Below are positions 8,619 through 16,961 of a stretch of DNA of 64,000 bases, piece after piece. Position 1 is the stretch's first letter, and the number at the start of each line of letters is the position of its first letter. The notes under the pieces were generated by a model that was not told where the DNA came from, ran no database searches, and worked only from the letters and a program-made list of their open reading frames with translations. Source of the stretch: an uncultured Flavihumibacter sp. (GTDB lineage: Bacteria; Bacteroidota; Bacteroidia; Chitinophagales; Chitinophagaceae); NCBI GenBank assembly GCA_902168105.1, contig CABHOY010000047.1, positions 81,266-145,265 on the forward strand, in the 5' to 3' direction. Both the position numbers and the translations under genes were made by a program.

Positions 8619-9512
8619 TTACTTTCTGAAAGCAAGTGGGGTCACAGCCGTATTCTTCTTAAAAAAATTATTGAAGTGATTGGGATACTCAAAACCCAGA
8701 CCATAAGCGATATCCGCAATGCTCCAGTCAGTATGTCTTAACAGGGCCTTCGCTTCCTTCAGTAAGCGGTCTGTAATATGTGTACTGGTTGATTTTCCTG
8801 TGATCTCTTTGACCGCAAAGTTCAGATGATTTACATGGACGGAAAGAGCTGTGGCATAATCGCCGGCTCTTCTAAGCATTAATGCACGATTAAGAGATTC
8901 AATGGGGAACTGACGTTCCAGGAGTTCTATAAACAGGGCGGCGATCCTTTCATTAGCATTTTTGTACCTGGAGGAATTCAGTGCAGGCTGCATTTTGATC
9001 GCCTCATGGATAATGAGGTTCAGGTAACTTCTGATCATGTCATATTTGTGGACATAATCAGCATTCATTTCTGCGATCATTTTATCAAACAGGAGACTGA
9101 ATGTTGCCAGTTGCGCTGCATCCGGAAAGAAGACATTATCCCCTCCTATTCTGAACAGCGGCGATTCCTGCAAACTTTCATTCCTCTCTGTTACCTTAAA
9201 GAAAGCTTCTGTGAAAACGGCATAGTATCCGCAACGGTCTTCATCAATTGTTTCGAAAGAGTAAGGCACCAGCGGATTAGAGAAAATGATGGCTGGTCTG
9301 TCTTTCCCAATGTGAACTGTTTTATCGGCGAAGTACAGTTTACTTTCGCCAATAATGATCCAGATCTTAAAATAATCACGTCTGTGGTAGGGTAAGGAGA
9401 GAGGGACACTATTCACTTCATAATAGGCCACGTTGAAATCAGGCGGTGTATTATTATTGCAAATCGGTATTCCTGCTTTTATCCTTTCTGCTATTGATAG
9501 ATTCTCAGACAT
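8619..9512 (-). CDS. AraC-family transcriptional regulator
   Basis: 297 aa. The N-terminal ~160 residues form a cupin-like effector domain. The C-terminal ~100 residues carry two helix-turn-helix motifs ending in the AraC signature (DWSIADIAYGLGFEYPNHFNNFFKK), where aligned family members keep the same W-S-I-A-D-I-A and FxxFFK pattern. It sits upstream of the aldo/keto reductase and downstream of an L,D-transpeptidase gene. Regulators of this type often act on adjacent oxidoreductase genes, which would make the reductase a candidate target; this is inference. The promoter box ends only four bases before the ATG, so the message may be leaderless. Confidence 0.92.
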   Translation of the reverse strand: MSENLSIAERIKAGIPICNNNTPPDFNVAYYEVNSVPLSLPYHRRDYFKIWIIIGESKLYFADKTVHIGKDRPAIIFSNPLVPYSFETIDEDRCGYYAVFTEAFFKVTERNESLQESPLFRIGGDNVFFPDAAQLATFSLLFDKMIAEMNADYVHKYDMIRSYLNLIIHEAIKMQPALNSSRYKNANERIAALFIELLERQFPIESLNRALMLRRAGDYATALSVHVNHLNFAVKEITGKSTSTHITDRLLKEAKALLRHTDWSIADIAYGLGFEYPNHFNNFFKKNTAVTPLAFRK

Positions 9513-9516
9513 CCCG

Positions 9517-9524
9517 CAAAGGTA
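9517..9524 (-). promoter_or_regulatory. -7 promoter box abutting the AraC gene start
   Basis: Minus-strand TACCTTTG followed by CGGG and then the ATG. With a start site about 6 bases beyond the box, transcription would begin at or inside the start codon. Confidence 0.65.
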
Positions 9525-9542
9525 CGAAAATCAAATAACCGG

Positions 9543-11204
9543 CTAAAGGCCCATTATCTTCCGTAATACCTTGTCTTCACCATAAATATCCTCATGGAAT
9601 AACAGGCGTCCGTCTCTACCCTCCGCAGTATAGTAGCGCAGGTAGATAGGTAGTGAACGCTGAAGATCGATCTGTTTCTTATGGCCATTGGCAAGCCACA
9701 TGCGTATACTGTCGCGCGGGTGACGCGTGTCATTTTTAGTAAGGTACATAGAGAGGCTGTCCCACTGCTGTACCCGCACACAACCGTGGCTCAGCGCGCG
9801 GTAGGCGTTGGAGAAAAGGCCCCGGTTGTTGGTATCATGGAGGTAGACGGCATATTTGTTCATAAAGTTAAACTTCATGATGCCCAGTGAGTTTTCCAGA
9901 CCGTCCATCTGGCGAAGTACATATGGGAAATAGTTCTTGCTCATGCGGTTCCAGTTCACGCTATCTGGATTAACAGCATTTCCATTCCCGTCTATGATCT
10001 CCAGGCTCTTTTTTGCAAGGTAGGCCCTGTCCTTCTTGATCTGGGGCAGCATTTCCTTAATAGTGATGCTGAAAGGCACCCGCCAGTAAGGGTACATGAC
10101 GAAATTGGTCATACGGGAATTGAGGACGGGCGTACGTGTACGTGGCGCTCCTACTATTACTTTAGAGGTTAGTGCCACCTGGCCGCTATCCCACAGCTCC
10201 ATCCTGTAACCAGGGATGTTTACCATAATAAAGCGTTCGGGAAGGGTATCGGGCAGTTTACGCCAGCGGTCCATATTCACAGCCACCTGTGCGCTCCAGT
10301 CACGGAACGTCTTATTCAGTGTCTGTACTGTTTTCTTACCGGCCTGGCCATCTTCATACATATTGAACTCTTTCTGAAATGCACGAATGCCTCTTTTCAG
10401 GATGGAAGTATCAGTAGCATGGCCGCCGGAAGTATCCAGGTGACCGCTCTGTACCAGGCGATTGATCAGCTGCTGCCGGTAGGCTGGCGTATCTGCGTAT
10501 GAAGCGGGTAATGAGTCCCATTTCATATCACTATATTTTCCTTTAAAATTGATCCAGGCAGTTTTCAGTTGCTGATATCCTCTGTGCTGCGGCTCCTGAT
10601 CGCGTAAGGTCGCCCCTACTATATGCTGGTGTAAAGCGGCGGTCAGATAATTGGAAAGCAGGGTATCTGAATAAATAGAGTCTTTGCGTAAGGTAATACT
10701 ATCCTGCGGAGCGACCCCAAAGCGGAGATGAGTGGTCATCTTCATGAAGGCGTCCGTCATCAGGAGGTCAAGTTGAGCCCAGAGTGCGGCATCTTTCTTC
10801 GCAGCATCATCTTCTTTGAGGCGCTTCATAGCTGCTGTTAGAGCTACGCTGTGATAGTCAGTCGGACGCAGCCCCGATTCATCTGCATGCGTCACATACA
10901 GGAACAGCGAATCAGCCTGTTGATCCAGCACTCCTTCGGTGGACCATACGGGGTTGTTATTATTTTGCTGGTAGAAATAAGTTAGCGCCTCACTGTGTAG
11001 TGCCGGCACGCTATCCTCCATGACATCTTCATTGTCCACAATGTATTCAAGTCGTTCTGCTATATTTTCCGGAATCACTTCACTTAACTGGCGCACATCT
11101 TTGACTATTTCTTTTTCCCGGAGCACCCGCTTTCTATGGCAGGCAAACAATGAAAACAATGCAATAACAATAGTTAAACTGTCCCTTAGAAACCTATACT
11201 TCAT
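9543..11204 (-). CDS. L,D-transpeptidase lipoprotein (YcbB/LdtD-like)
   Basis: 553 aa from the chosen start MKYRFLRDS, which places a lipobox (SLFAC) at Cys22; an ATG four codons upstream is also possible. After the lipidation site comes a scaffold region, a peptidoglycan-binding domain (around SILKRGIRAFQKEF) and a YkuD catalytic domain with the active-site motif LSHGCVRVQ. Length and domain order match the YcbB-type enzymes that make 3-3 crosslinks or attach proteins to peptidoglycan. It would act in the periplasm, anchored to a membrane. Stands alone with no obvious operon partner. Confidence 0.93.
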   Translation of the reverse strand: MKYRFLRDSLTIVIALFSLFACHRKRVLREKEIVKDVRQLSEVIPENIAERLEYIVDNEDVMEDSVPALHSEALTYFYQQNNNNPVWSTEGVLDQQADSLFLYVTHADESGLRPTDYHSVALTAAMKRLKEDDAAKKDAALWAQLDLLMTDAFMKMTTHLRFGVAPQDSITLRKDSIYSDTLLSNYLTAALHQHIVGATLRDQEPQHRGYQQLKTAWINFKGKYSDMKWDSLPASYADTPAYRQQLINRLVQSGHLDTSGGHATDTSILKRGIRAFQKEFNMYEDGQAGKKTVQTLNKTFRDWSAQVAVNMDRWRKLPDTLPERFIMVNIPGYRMELWDSGQVALTSKVIVGAPRTRTPVLNSRMTNFVMYPYWRVPFSITIKEMLPQIKKDRAYLAKKSLEIIDGNGNAVNPDSVNWNRMSKNYFPYVLRQMDGLENSLGIMKFNFMNKYAVYLHDTNNRGLFSNAYRALSHGCVRVQQWDSLSMYLTKNDTRHPRDSIRMWLANGHKKQIDLQRSLPIYLRYYTAEGRDGRLLFHEDIYGEDKVLRKIMGL

Positions 11205-11350
11205 TGGTGAAAACAATGGGTTAAAGATAGGTATTTGCTATATACTAATTTTAGAAAATATATTGCTGGCCGTTAGAGAGTGATTGCAACCGGTGGCAGG
11301 AAAGATCATTTAGGTTTAATTCTCAACTGAATGTCAACTAAAACAGTACT

Positions 11351-11440
11351 ATACAAGCTTTATACAAGGATCATCTTACGTTCATCTTACGTTCAAAGAC
11401 GTAAGATGAACGTAAGATGATCCTTGTATAAAGCTTGTAT
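11351..11440. repeat. Perfect 42-bp inverted repeat with 6-base loop
   Basis: Bases 11351-11392 and 11399-11440 are exact reverse complements around the loop TCAAAG. Each arm contains the 11-mer TCATCTTACGT twice in tandem (11371-11381, 11382-11392) and two ATACAAG motifs. AGTACT hexamers lie outside both arms (11345-11350 and 11452-11457). It lies in a 400-bp gap upstream of the L,D-transpeptidase and downstream of the metal-related operon. There is no T-tract, it is far longer than a terminator, and no ORF lies inside it. Confidence 0.95.
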
Positions 11441-11548
11441 GAGCGTAGTTTAGTACTGAATCAATACAGTTACGAATAATCCTGATATGGTTTGCACCGG
11501 AGAAAAAGGCGATCTTATTTCAGGACTAAGACCAAAGGAAATGGAAAA

Positions 11549-11572
11549 GGGTGTATCTGAACAGATACACCC
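11549..11572 (-). terminator. Terminator of the metal-related operon
   Basis: A 10-bp perfect stem (11549-11558 with 11563-11572) and GAAC loop, followed on the minus strand by TTTTCC. It lies about 40 bases past the stop of the small KNCCK ORF. Confidence 0.75.
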
Positions 11573-11609
11573 TCCGGAAGAACAACAATTTACTAATAGA
11601 TTGGAATAG

Positions 11610-11681
11610 TTATTTACAACAATTCTTCTTCACGAACAGTGACTGGATAAACCGTAGTACTGTCATCATTGCCTGCTTCAT
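11610..11681 (-). CDS. Overlapping 23-aa ORF ending in KKNCCK
   Basis: Its ATG overlaps the stop of the upstream outer-membrane gene as ATGA, the classic geometry for translational coupling. The product begins MKQAMMTVLRF and ends LFVKKNCCK: a short amphipathic basic segment with a vicinal Cys-Cys pair near the C-terminus. It lies between that gene and the operon terminator. In an operon with two other Cys-rich metal-type proteins, a Cys-Cys tail suggests metal binding or thiol chemistry. I do not recognise a named family and expression is unproven. Confidence 0.45.
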   Translation of the reverse strand: MKQAMMTVLRFIQSLFVKKNCCK

Positions 11682-12541
11682 TTTCTTTTTGTTGAAACAT
11701 TAAAAATATTGTGCTCGAACCGTAATGTAAAGGTATTAAATACATTGCGAGACATGTCACCAAATAATTGTGTACGGTAAGAAAAATCTAACCGGGTAAC
11801 ACTATTAAAGATGAACTGGATAGCCGGGGCGATGTCCATATACTGGCTACGGCCCACTACATCGGTATTTGCCTTGCCCAGGAACTCTACATAAAGGTTC
11901 AGATTAGTCTGCTCATAACTGCGGTAACTTCGTGGTAAAAGCAGATAACCGGCAGACAGGCTATAGTTTACTGCATTGGCAGAAAAAGATCCCGGCAGTT
12001 TATCCTTTGTGTTGTTCATAAACCTGTTGTACCCTGCTGTCACCGAAAGTGCCAGCTTATGCAGTAACTGGGTAGCTATAATACCACCGGCAACACCGGA
12101 GGCGCCACCTTCCAGGTCCAGCTCTTCATTGTTATATGGCTTATGGTCATGTTGGTCCTGTGTAACAGGTGTAAAAGGATTATTTATAATGGATCCCTTC
12201 ACATAGGCGGCCATACGGAAATGCGAATGCACATCATCCTTAGAAAGGAAACGGTATTTGGCATAAACGCTTCCCCCTTCCGGTTCAATGGACCGCTGCA
12301 TTTGGTTGGAGGCCAGTCCTACTACATGTACCATCAGCTTTTTAGAGATCCCCCACATTAATTCCGGTTCTATACGCATGCCAGTGGCGCCTTCATGCTC
12401 CATTTTAAAAAAACGGCTGGTTACCCGGATACCCAGGGAATTGGCAGGCATATTACTGGCGGGCTCCGTCGCTACAAATAACTCCTGTGCGCGCAGTAAT
12501 GCGGGCATAAGAAGGACGATAAAGAATAAGGCTCTTTTCAT
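11678..12541 (-). CDS. Outer-membrane beta-barrel-like protein in a metal-related operon
   Basis: 287 aa with signal peptide (cleavage likely after LLRAQ). The mature part is rich in alternating aromatic and polar residues, with repeated beta-strand-like segments and a terminal TFTLRFEHNIF stretch typical of porin-type barrels. A His/Asp-rich loop (TQDQHDHKPYNNEELDLEGG) could bind metal. It is the third gene of a minus-strand set after HYC_CC_PP and HMA proteins. The family is not recognised by name; an outer-membrane role in metal (perhaps copper) handling is inferred from context only. Confidence 0.7.
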   Translation of the reverse strand: MKRALFFIVLLMPALLRAQELFVATEPASNMPANSLGIRVTSRFFKMEHEGATGMRIEPELMWGISKKLMVHVVGLASNQMQRSIEPEGGSVYAKYRFLSKDDVHSHFRMAAYVKGSIINNPFTPVTQDQHDHKPYNNEELDLEGGASGVAGGIIATQLLHKLALSVTAGYNRFMNNTKDKLPGSFSANAVNYSLSAGYLLLPRSYRSYEQTNLNLYVEFLGKANTDVVGRSQYMDIAPAIQFIFNSVTRLDFSYRTQLFGDMSRNVFNTFTLRFEHNIFNVSTKRK

Positions 12542-12574
12542 TTAGAAATATTACTGGAGATTGCTCCCGGTGAA

Positions 12575-13123
12575 TCAGATAGTAACGTGATAAATACGTG
12601 CCGGAGCAGCTTTCCCTTCTATTTTACAGCAACCCGCCATTGTACCTGTCTGATAGCAAGGCATCGTGGTTTGTGTGCTGAACTTCTTAAACTGTTTGGC
12701 GGATACGAAGTCTTTATCTATCACCGTCAGTTGTTGATCGCCTGATAACACCTGTTGTTTAGCATTGACGAAATGGAAAGTAGCACCTGCATATTGAACG
12801 TGTGCATCCTTCTCAACTTCCACCTTGTCAAAGGAAGCGGTCAGCACCAGTTTACCTACAGAAAAACCGGCGTCTTCCACTTTGGCTTTGATCTCATCTA
12901 TGTTTACGTTTGCTCCGGGCTTAAAAGACAGGAGGAACGTAGTGTTGTTCAGGTCTGTATCTATTTTATCGACAAAAGGGAGTGTTTTCAGCGCTTCCAG
13001 TGTAGCTCTTGAGCACATGGCGCAGGTTAGGCCGGAGGCCTGTAAGGAAGCTTTTTTGATTTGTGCGGAAGCAGTAAAATGCAGGCCGATGGCCAGGAAT
13101 ATAATGGCAAAGAATGATTTCAT
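12575..13123 (-). CDS. Periplasmic heavy-metal-associated (HMA) domain protein
   Basis: 182 aa with a signal peptide (cleavage near TASAQ). An HMA fold spans about residues 22-95 with the metal motif GLTCAMCS, the paired CxxC Cys residues that bind Cu(I) or similar soft metals. The C-terminal half is unassigned and holds further Cys residues (MPCYQTG, GCCKIEG). Because it is exported, it would act as a periplasmic metallochaperone rather than a cytosolic CopZ. Flanked by HYC_CC_PP upstream and a putative outer-membrane protein downstream. Confidence 0.88.
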   Translation of the reverse strand: MKSFFAIIFLAIGLHFTASAQIKKASLQASGLTCAMCSRATLEALKTLPFVDKIDTDLNNTTFLLSFKPGANVNIDEIKAKVEDAGFSVGKLVLTASFDKVEVEKDAHVQYAGATFHFVNAKQQVLSGDQQLTVIDKDFVSAKQFKKFSTQTTMPCYQTGTMAGCCKIEGKAAPARIYHVTI

Positions 13124-13206
13124 GATCTGATAATTTGTACTTGATTATAAACACGTGTATAGGCTACGCTTATCTAGTTAAGCGGCCACTAATATAATAA
13201 GTACAA

Positions 13207-13596
13207 TCAGATTAAATAAGTGCAGTATTGTATATACAGCGGAGTACTCTCAAGGTCGGGAGGACCATGATTATTGAACGTATTGAAATGGGTAACTACT
13301 ATGGCAGGTGCAGGCAGAATGATCACCGGCAGACTAAGCGCCTTAACGCATGGCTGAATGTTCTGCTGCACTTTGGCGACTTCGTGGGAGGATACGTCTA
13401 CCTTGCAATATTTGTATTCATCTTTACAGCATTTCCCTTTTTTACCGGGTTTGCTGCACATGTTACAAACATCATCTGCCTGAGATTTAAAGGCCACCGA
13501 TGCCAGCTTACCCATGCAGTAATGCGCACTCACCGTGAACCCACTGGTGAGCGTGATATACAGGAAAGCTAGTAATATGGTTATAAATCTCTTCAT
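13207..13596 (-). CDS. HYC_CC_PP family protein
   Basis: 129 aa from the start MKRFITILL. Signal peptide or N-terminal helix, then the family signature AHYCMG, a CNMCSKPGKKGKCCKDEYKYC cluster (CxxC, CC and C) that is clearly cysteine-rich, and a downstream Pro-rich tail with hydrophobic segment LPVIILPAP. The family is named for its HYC, CC and PP motifs and is found in Bacteroidota, often beside TonB receptors or HMA proteins. A -7 box ends just before this ATG, excluding the upstream ATG at 13620. Probably a first gene of the metal operon running to 11610. Confidence 0.85.
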   Translation of the reverse strand: MKRFITILLAFLYITLTSGFTVSAHYCMGKLASVAFKSQADDVCNMCSKPGKKGKCCKDEYKYCKVDVSSHEVAKVQQNIQPCVKALSLPVIILPAPAIVVTHFNTFNNHGPPDLESTPLYIQYCTYLI

Positions 13597-13607
13597 GTTG
13601 ATGGCTG

Positions 13608-13615
13608 CAAAGATA
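13608..13615 (-). promoter_or_regulatory. -7 promoter box for the HYC_CC_PP operon
   Basis: Minus-strand TATCTTTG, exact TAnnTTTG, 11 bases before the ATG at 13596; the leader would be about 5 bases. Confidence 0.65.
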
Positions 13616-13637
13616 GGCAATTTACTGCCAGAAATGC

Positions 13638-13850
13638 TTACATCCCTGTGTTCTCTTCGATTTTATCTGCCAAGCCCAGTAATAATGACATGCTTGCCAC
13701 TTTAGTAGCTTCGGCCCTGATATGGCCATCCATATCATGTTCAAAGACAACGTCCTGCCCGTTTACTTTGACCAGAAAGCGGGGAGAATGACCGTTCAAA
13801 GGTTTCACCATATACCTGTCTTCGTTATAAACTACTGTAAAGGCCCTCAT
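13638..13850 (-). CDS. Small conserved-looking hypothetical protein (70 aa)
   Basis: Begins MRAFTVVYNEDRY and ends KIEENTGM. The composition is that of a small soluble alpha/beta protein (FLVKVNGQDVVFEHDMDGHI). A -7 box at 13867-13874 supports this ATG over the one at 13886. The gene lies just upstream of the metal operon promoter but has its own box. Family not recognised. Confidence 0.65.
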   Translation of the reverse strand: MRAFTVVYNEDRYMVKPLNGHSPRFLVKVNGQDVVFEHDMDGHIRAEATKVASMSLLLGLADKIEENTGM

Positions 13851-13866
13851 GTTAAAATGCTTTATA

Positions 13867-13874
13867 CAAACATA
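13867..13874 (-). promoter_or_regulatory. -7 promoter box for the 70-aa protein
   Basis: Minus-strand TATGTTTG, exact TAnnTTTG, 17 bases upstream of the ATG at 13850. Confidence 0.6.
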
Positions 13875-14025
13875 AACAAACCGCACGCCAGAAGGTTGCA
13901 GTCTGACAAGTTCCTACCCGTTATGACAGCAGTAAAACGGTTTACTTAACAAGAATATAATCCTTTGATTTAAAGAAGTTTACGGCAGTAAATAATGTAC
14001 TTTTTTGCTACTTGTTAACGAATTG

Positions 14026-15993
14026 TTAGTTAATGAACCACCAGCGGATACCCAGTCTGAACGTGAAGTTATTATATGGGTAAGCTGGTCCGGCGAAGTT
14101 ATTTGTTGCGAAAAATGTGTTCAGGTTCTCTCCTCTGATAAATGCAGATAAAGACTTGATCCTGAAGTGTACAAATGCTGCCAGATCGGGTGCGTAATAC
14201 TTTATCCGTTGTGTAGTCTGATACACAAATTGACCAGTTACGGGAGAGTAATCGTCTGCATAATAAGAGGTATTATATTTAGCCTCAATACCCATCATCA
14301 GGTTCAGGTTATTAAACAGTTTATTTTCATACGCAAATCTGTGGCGGGTCCAGATGGTCGGCACGTTTATCCTGCCGTCTCCATGCACCTGCTGAAACGC
14401 GAAGTCAGCGTACCAGTTATAATGTTTGTACTTAAAATGCTTGCTGAATATGACTTGCAGCAGGTTAAACAGTGCCGGCGCCTGTACGCTGGTATAATAA
14501 TTTTCGAAGTAAGTATAGTTTTCGATCAGGAAGTAGTTGACTGCCAGATTGTACTTTAACTTTTTATTGTCGGCAGAGAATTGAAGCTGTGTAATGTTCT
14601 CTTTTCCAAGTGAATTATTATACCAACTGTCGTAGCTACTGCTGAAATATTTGTAGACATATGACGGCTCACGATTGGTATTACTGAAGAAGAGATGCAC
14701 ATTTCCCAGCGTCTCATTCAGATAACGGCTCAGCATACCTGTTACATTATAATCCCCTGCATTTTGTCCGGCCAGGTAAAGCTCACCTTTGGCGGAAAGG
14801 TCCCATTTCTGATTACGGGTCTTATTCCTGTATTCACCATGTACGGCAATGTTGCTGAAGTTTACCGTGGCATCGAGGAATGTGCCCCTGATACTTTCAT
14901 ATCTGGCCCCTGCACTGAGAAAATGCGCCTGGTTCCCACGTACGGGAAACTGTATCAGGGAGATATCATTGGAGATAGTACGCCAGTCGTGCTGCGCTCT
15001 GACAGTATCACCGTCAAATCCCCATTTATACCTGTTTGTATAGAAAAGTGTATCTGGCTGTCCGTCAAGATATGAGGCACTGCTGTTATCTACCCTAAAA
15101 CTATATTGTACACGGAAGACGGGATCAAATTTATAGAAGTCCGTAGTATCGTTTACGTGAATAGTATCGCCTTTACCCCAGTCATACTGTTGCACCAGCA
15201 AGATGCCCGACTGTCTGTTCGCTGTTTTAACCGGAATGGACGAACTGAAAAGCCCTGTAGTTGCGGCAGAATAGTTACCCAGGTTCACATCGATGGTCTT
15301 ACGGTTGCTGTAACGGGGATTGTCCAGCACAGTATCAGCTACGCGAAGGCCGCCATTCTCACCATTGTTAAATTTATTATAAAAGTAACTGAGGTACGCA
15401 TTGTACCGTTTGTTCTTACTGTTGAAACGACCAGTAATACGGTATACGTCATGGTTGGTAGACTGCGAGCGGAAATAACCGGGAGCGTAGATCTTATTGT
15501 ATTCAAAACCAAAGTTGAAACGGTCGGTCCGGTTCTGTGTATGCAATACGCCGATCTGCTGTTCCTGCTGACTACCGATCATATATTGCAGTTCCGAATA
15601 AGGACGGTTGGTAGTATAGATACGGGCATTCTCATGGGTGAATGCATAGGGGTCAAAAGTATGGAAGCCGGCATCGAAACCCGGTTTCATGAATGGCGTA
15701 AACATTATGTTACGTGAAGGCGCGCCATTATTTCCCAGGAAAACGTAGTTAGCCGGAATACGGAGGAATGTACCGTTAAAGTCGGCGATAGAGGAGTCCA
15801 GCCTGAAATCGGTCGGTTCCCCTAACCGGCGATAGGTAATGGTGATCGTATCCAGGTCATGCTTGTGGCTACCGGTGTCTCTTTGCGCAGTGGAAGAGCC
15901 ACCGCCGCCCATATTGCCGAAACGTTGGCCTATCTGTGCCTGCAGTTGCTGCGCACCTACCAGCAAACAACATATTAAAATAAATGACCTCAT
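14026..15993 (-). CDS. Putative porin (Porin_10-like outer-membrane barrel)
   Basis: 655 aa with signal peptide ending LQAQ. A short Gly/Ser-rich linker precedes the family-typical opening (DLDTITITYRRLGEPTDFRLD, then LGNNGAPSRNIMF), followed by a long series of amphipathic beta strands with many Tyr, Phe and Asn, and an aromatic C-terminus (FRLGIRWWF). This is the pattern of the Bacteroidota putative porins in Pfam Porin_10. It would form an outer-membrane channel; substrate unknown. It sits upstream on the same strand is the purine nucleoside phosphorylase gene, only 37 bp away, so the two may share a transcript starting near 16874. Confidence 0.88.
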   Translation of the reverse strand: MRSFILICCLLVGAQQLQAQIGQRFGNMGGGGSSTAQRDTGSHKHDLDTITITYRRLGEPTDFRLDSSIADFNGTFLRIPANYVFLGNNGAPSRNIMFTPFMKPGFDAGFHTFDPYAFTHENARIYTTNRPYSELQYMIGSQQEQQIGVLHTQNRTDRFNFGFEYNKIYAPGYFRSQSTNHDVYRITGRFNSKNKRYNAYLSYFYNKFNNGENGGLRVADTVLDNPRYSNRKTIDVNLGNYSAATTGLFSSSIPVKTANRQSGILLVQQYDWGKGDTIHVNDTTDFYKFDPVFRVQYSFRVDNSSASYLDGQPDTLFYTNRYKWGFDGDTVRAQHDWRTISNDISLIQFPVRGNQAHFLSAGARYESIRGTFLDATVNFSNIAVHGEYRNKTRNQKWDLSAKGELYLAGQNAGDYNVTGMLSRYLNETLGNVHLFFSNTNREPSYVYKYFSSSYDSWYNNSLGKENITQLQFSADNKKLKYNLAVNYFLIENYTYFENYYTSVQAPALFNLLQVIFSKHFKYKHYNWYADFAFQQVHGDGRINVPTIWTRHRFAYENKLFNNLNLMMGIEAKYNTSYYADDYSPVTGQFVYQTTQRIKYYAPDLAAFVHFRIKSLSAFIRGENLNTFFATNNFAGPAYPYNNFTFRLGIRWWFIN

Positions 15994-16030
15994 CCTTTGA
16001 TATATTTCCTGCTTCGTTCTTCTTTTTGAC

Positions 16031-16852
16031 TTAGATTACTTTGATCAGTTCCCTGAAAATAAGCGTTAATTTCGGTTCAGCCGCATTTGCTGCTTCCAGC
16101 ACTTCTTCGTGTGTGATCACATTTTCATCTTCACGGATACCAATATCAGTAATAACACTCATTGCGAAAACTTTCAATCCGCTGTGGACCGCCACTATCA
16201 CTTCCGGCACTGTGCTCATACCTACGGCATCGCCGCCAATGATATGCATGTACATATATTCCGCTCTTGTTTCAAAGGTCGGCCCCTGCACGCCTACATA
16301 TACCCCTGTATGAACAGGGATGTTGCTGGCCTGTGCAATATCTTTCGCTTTGGCAATCAGTGCTTTTGAATATGGCTCGCTCATATCGGGGAAACGGGGA
16401 CCCAGGGTGGTGTTATTAGGTCCGCGCAGCGGATGTTCCGGCTGCAGGTTAATATGATCACGGATGATCATCAGGTCGCCCACTTTAAATGCCTTGTTCA
16501 TGCCACCCGCCGCATTGGAAACCAACAGTGTATGTACGCCAAGCGCCTTCATGACCCTTACCGGGAAGGTAACCTGTTGCATAGACAGGCCTTCATAATA
16601 GTGAAATCTCCCTGCCATTGCTATTACCGGACGGCCGTTCATCTTTCCCAGTATCAGACGGCCCTTATGTCCTTCTACAGAAGAGGAAGGAAAATGGGGG
16701 ATCTGTTCGTAAGGAATTTCCTTGCTGTCAGTGATATCGCCGGCCAGGTTACCTAATCCGCTGCCCAGTATAATACCCACTTCGGGCGTCCCGGACCATG
16801 AATTTCTGATATAGTCCGCGGCAGCAGCTATTTGTTGTAAGAGATCACTCAT
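16031..16852 (-). CDS. Purine-nucleoside phosphorylase
   Basis: 273 aa, the trimeric PNP family (length and motifs match PunA/human PNP rather than hexameric DeoD). Visible are the phosphate-binding IILGSGLG, VEGHKGRL, SNAAGGMN and GVYVGVQGPTFETRAEY and the purine-pocket region with VTDIG. Phosphorolysis of guanosine and inosine to base plus ribose-1-phosphate in nucleoside salvage. The porin gene follows 37 bp downstream. Confidence 0.94.
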   Translation of the reverse strand: MSDLLQQIAAAADYIRNSWSGTPEVGIILGSGLGNLAGDITDSKEIPYEQIPHFPSSSVEGHKGRLILGKMNGRPVIAMAGRFHYYEGLSMQQVTFPVRVMKALGVHTLLVSNAAGGMNKAFKVGDLMIIRDHINLQPEHPLRGPNNTTLGPRFPDMSEPYSKALIAKAKDIAQASNIPVHTGVYVGVQGPTFETRAEYMYMHIIGGDAVGMSTVPEVIVAVHSGLKVFAMSVITDIGIREDENVITHEEVLEAANAAEPKLTLIFRELIKVI

Positions 16853-16880
16853 TATATAATGTCTTTAAAACAGGTTGCCG

Positions 16881-16888
16881 CAAAGTTA
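16881..16888 (-). promoter_or_regulatory. -7 promoter box for purine-nucleoside phosphorylase
   Basis: Minus-strand TAACTTTG, exact TAnnTTTG, 29 bases before the ATG at 16852. Confidence 0.65.
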
Positions 16889-16961
16889 TTTTTAATTCAC
16901 AAAACACTACTGTTTTATATTTAAATCATAATGACCTATTTTAGCGCCAAATTTTTATCAG

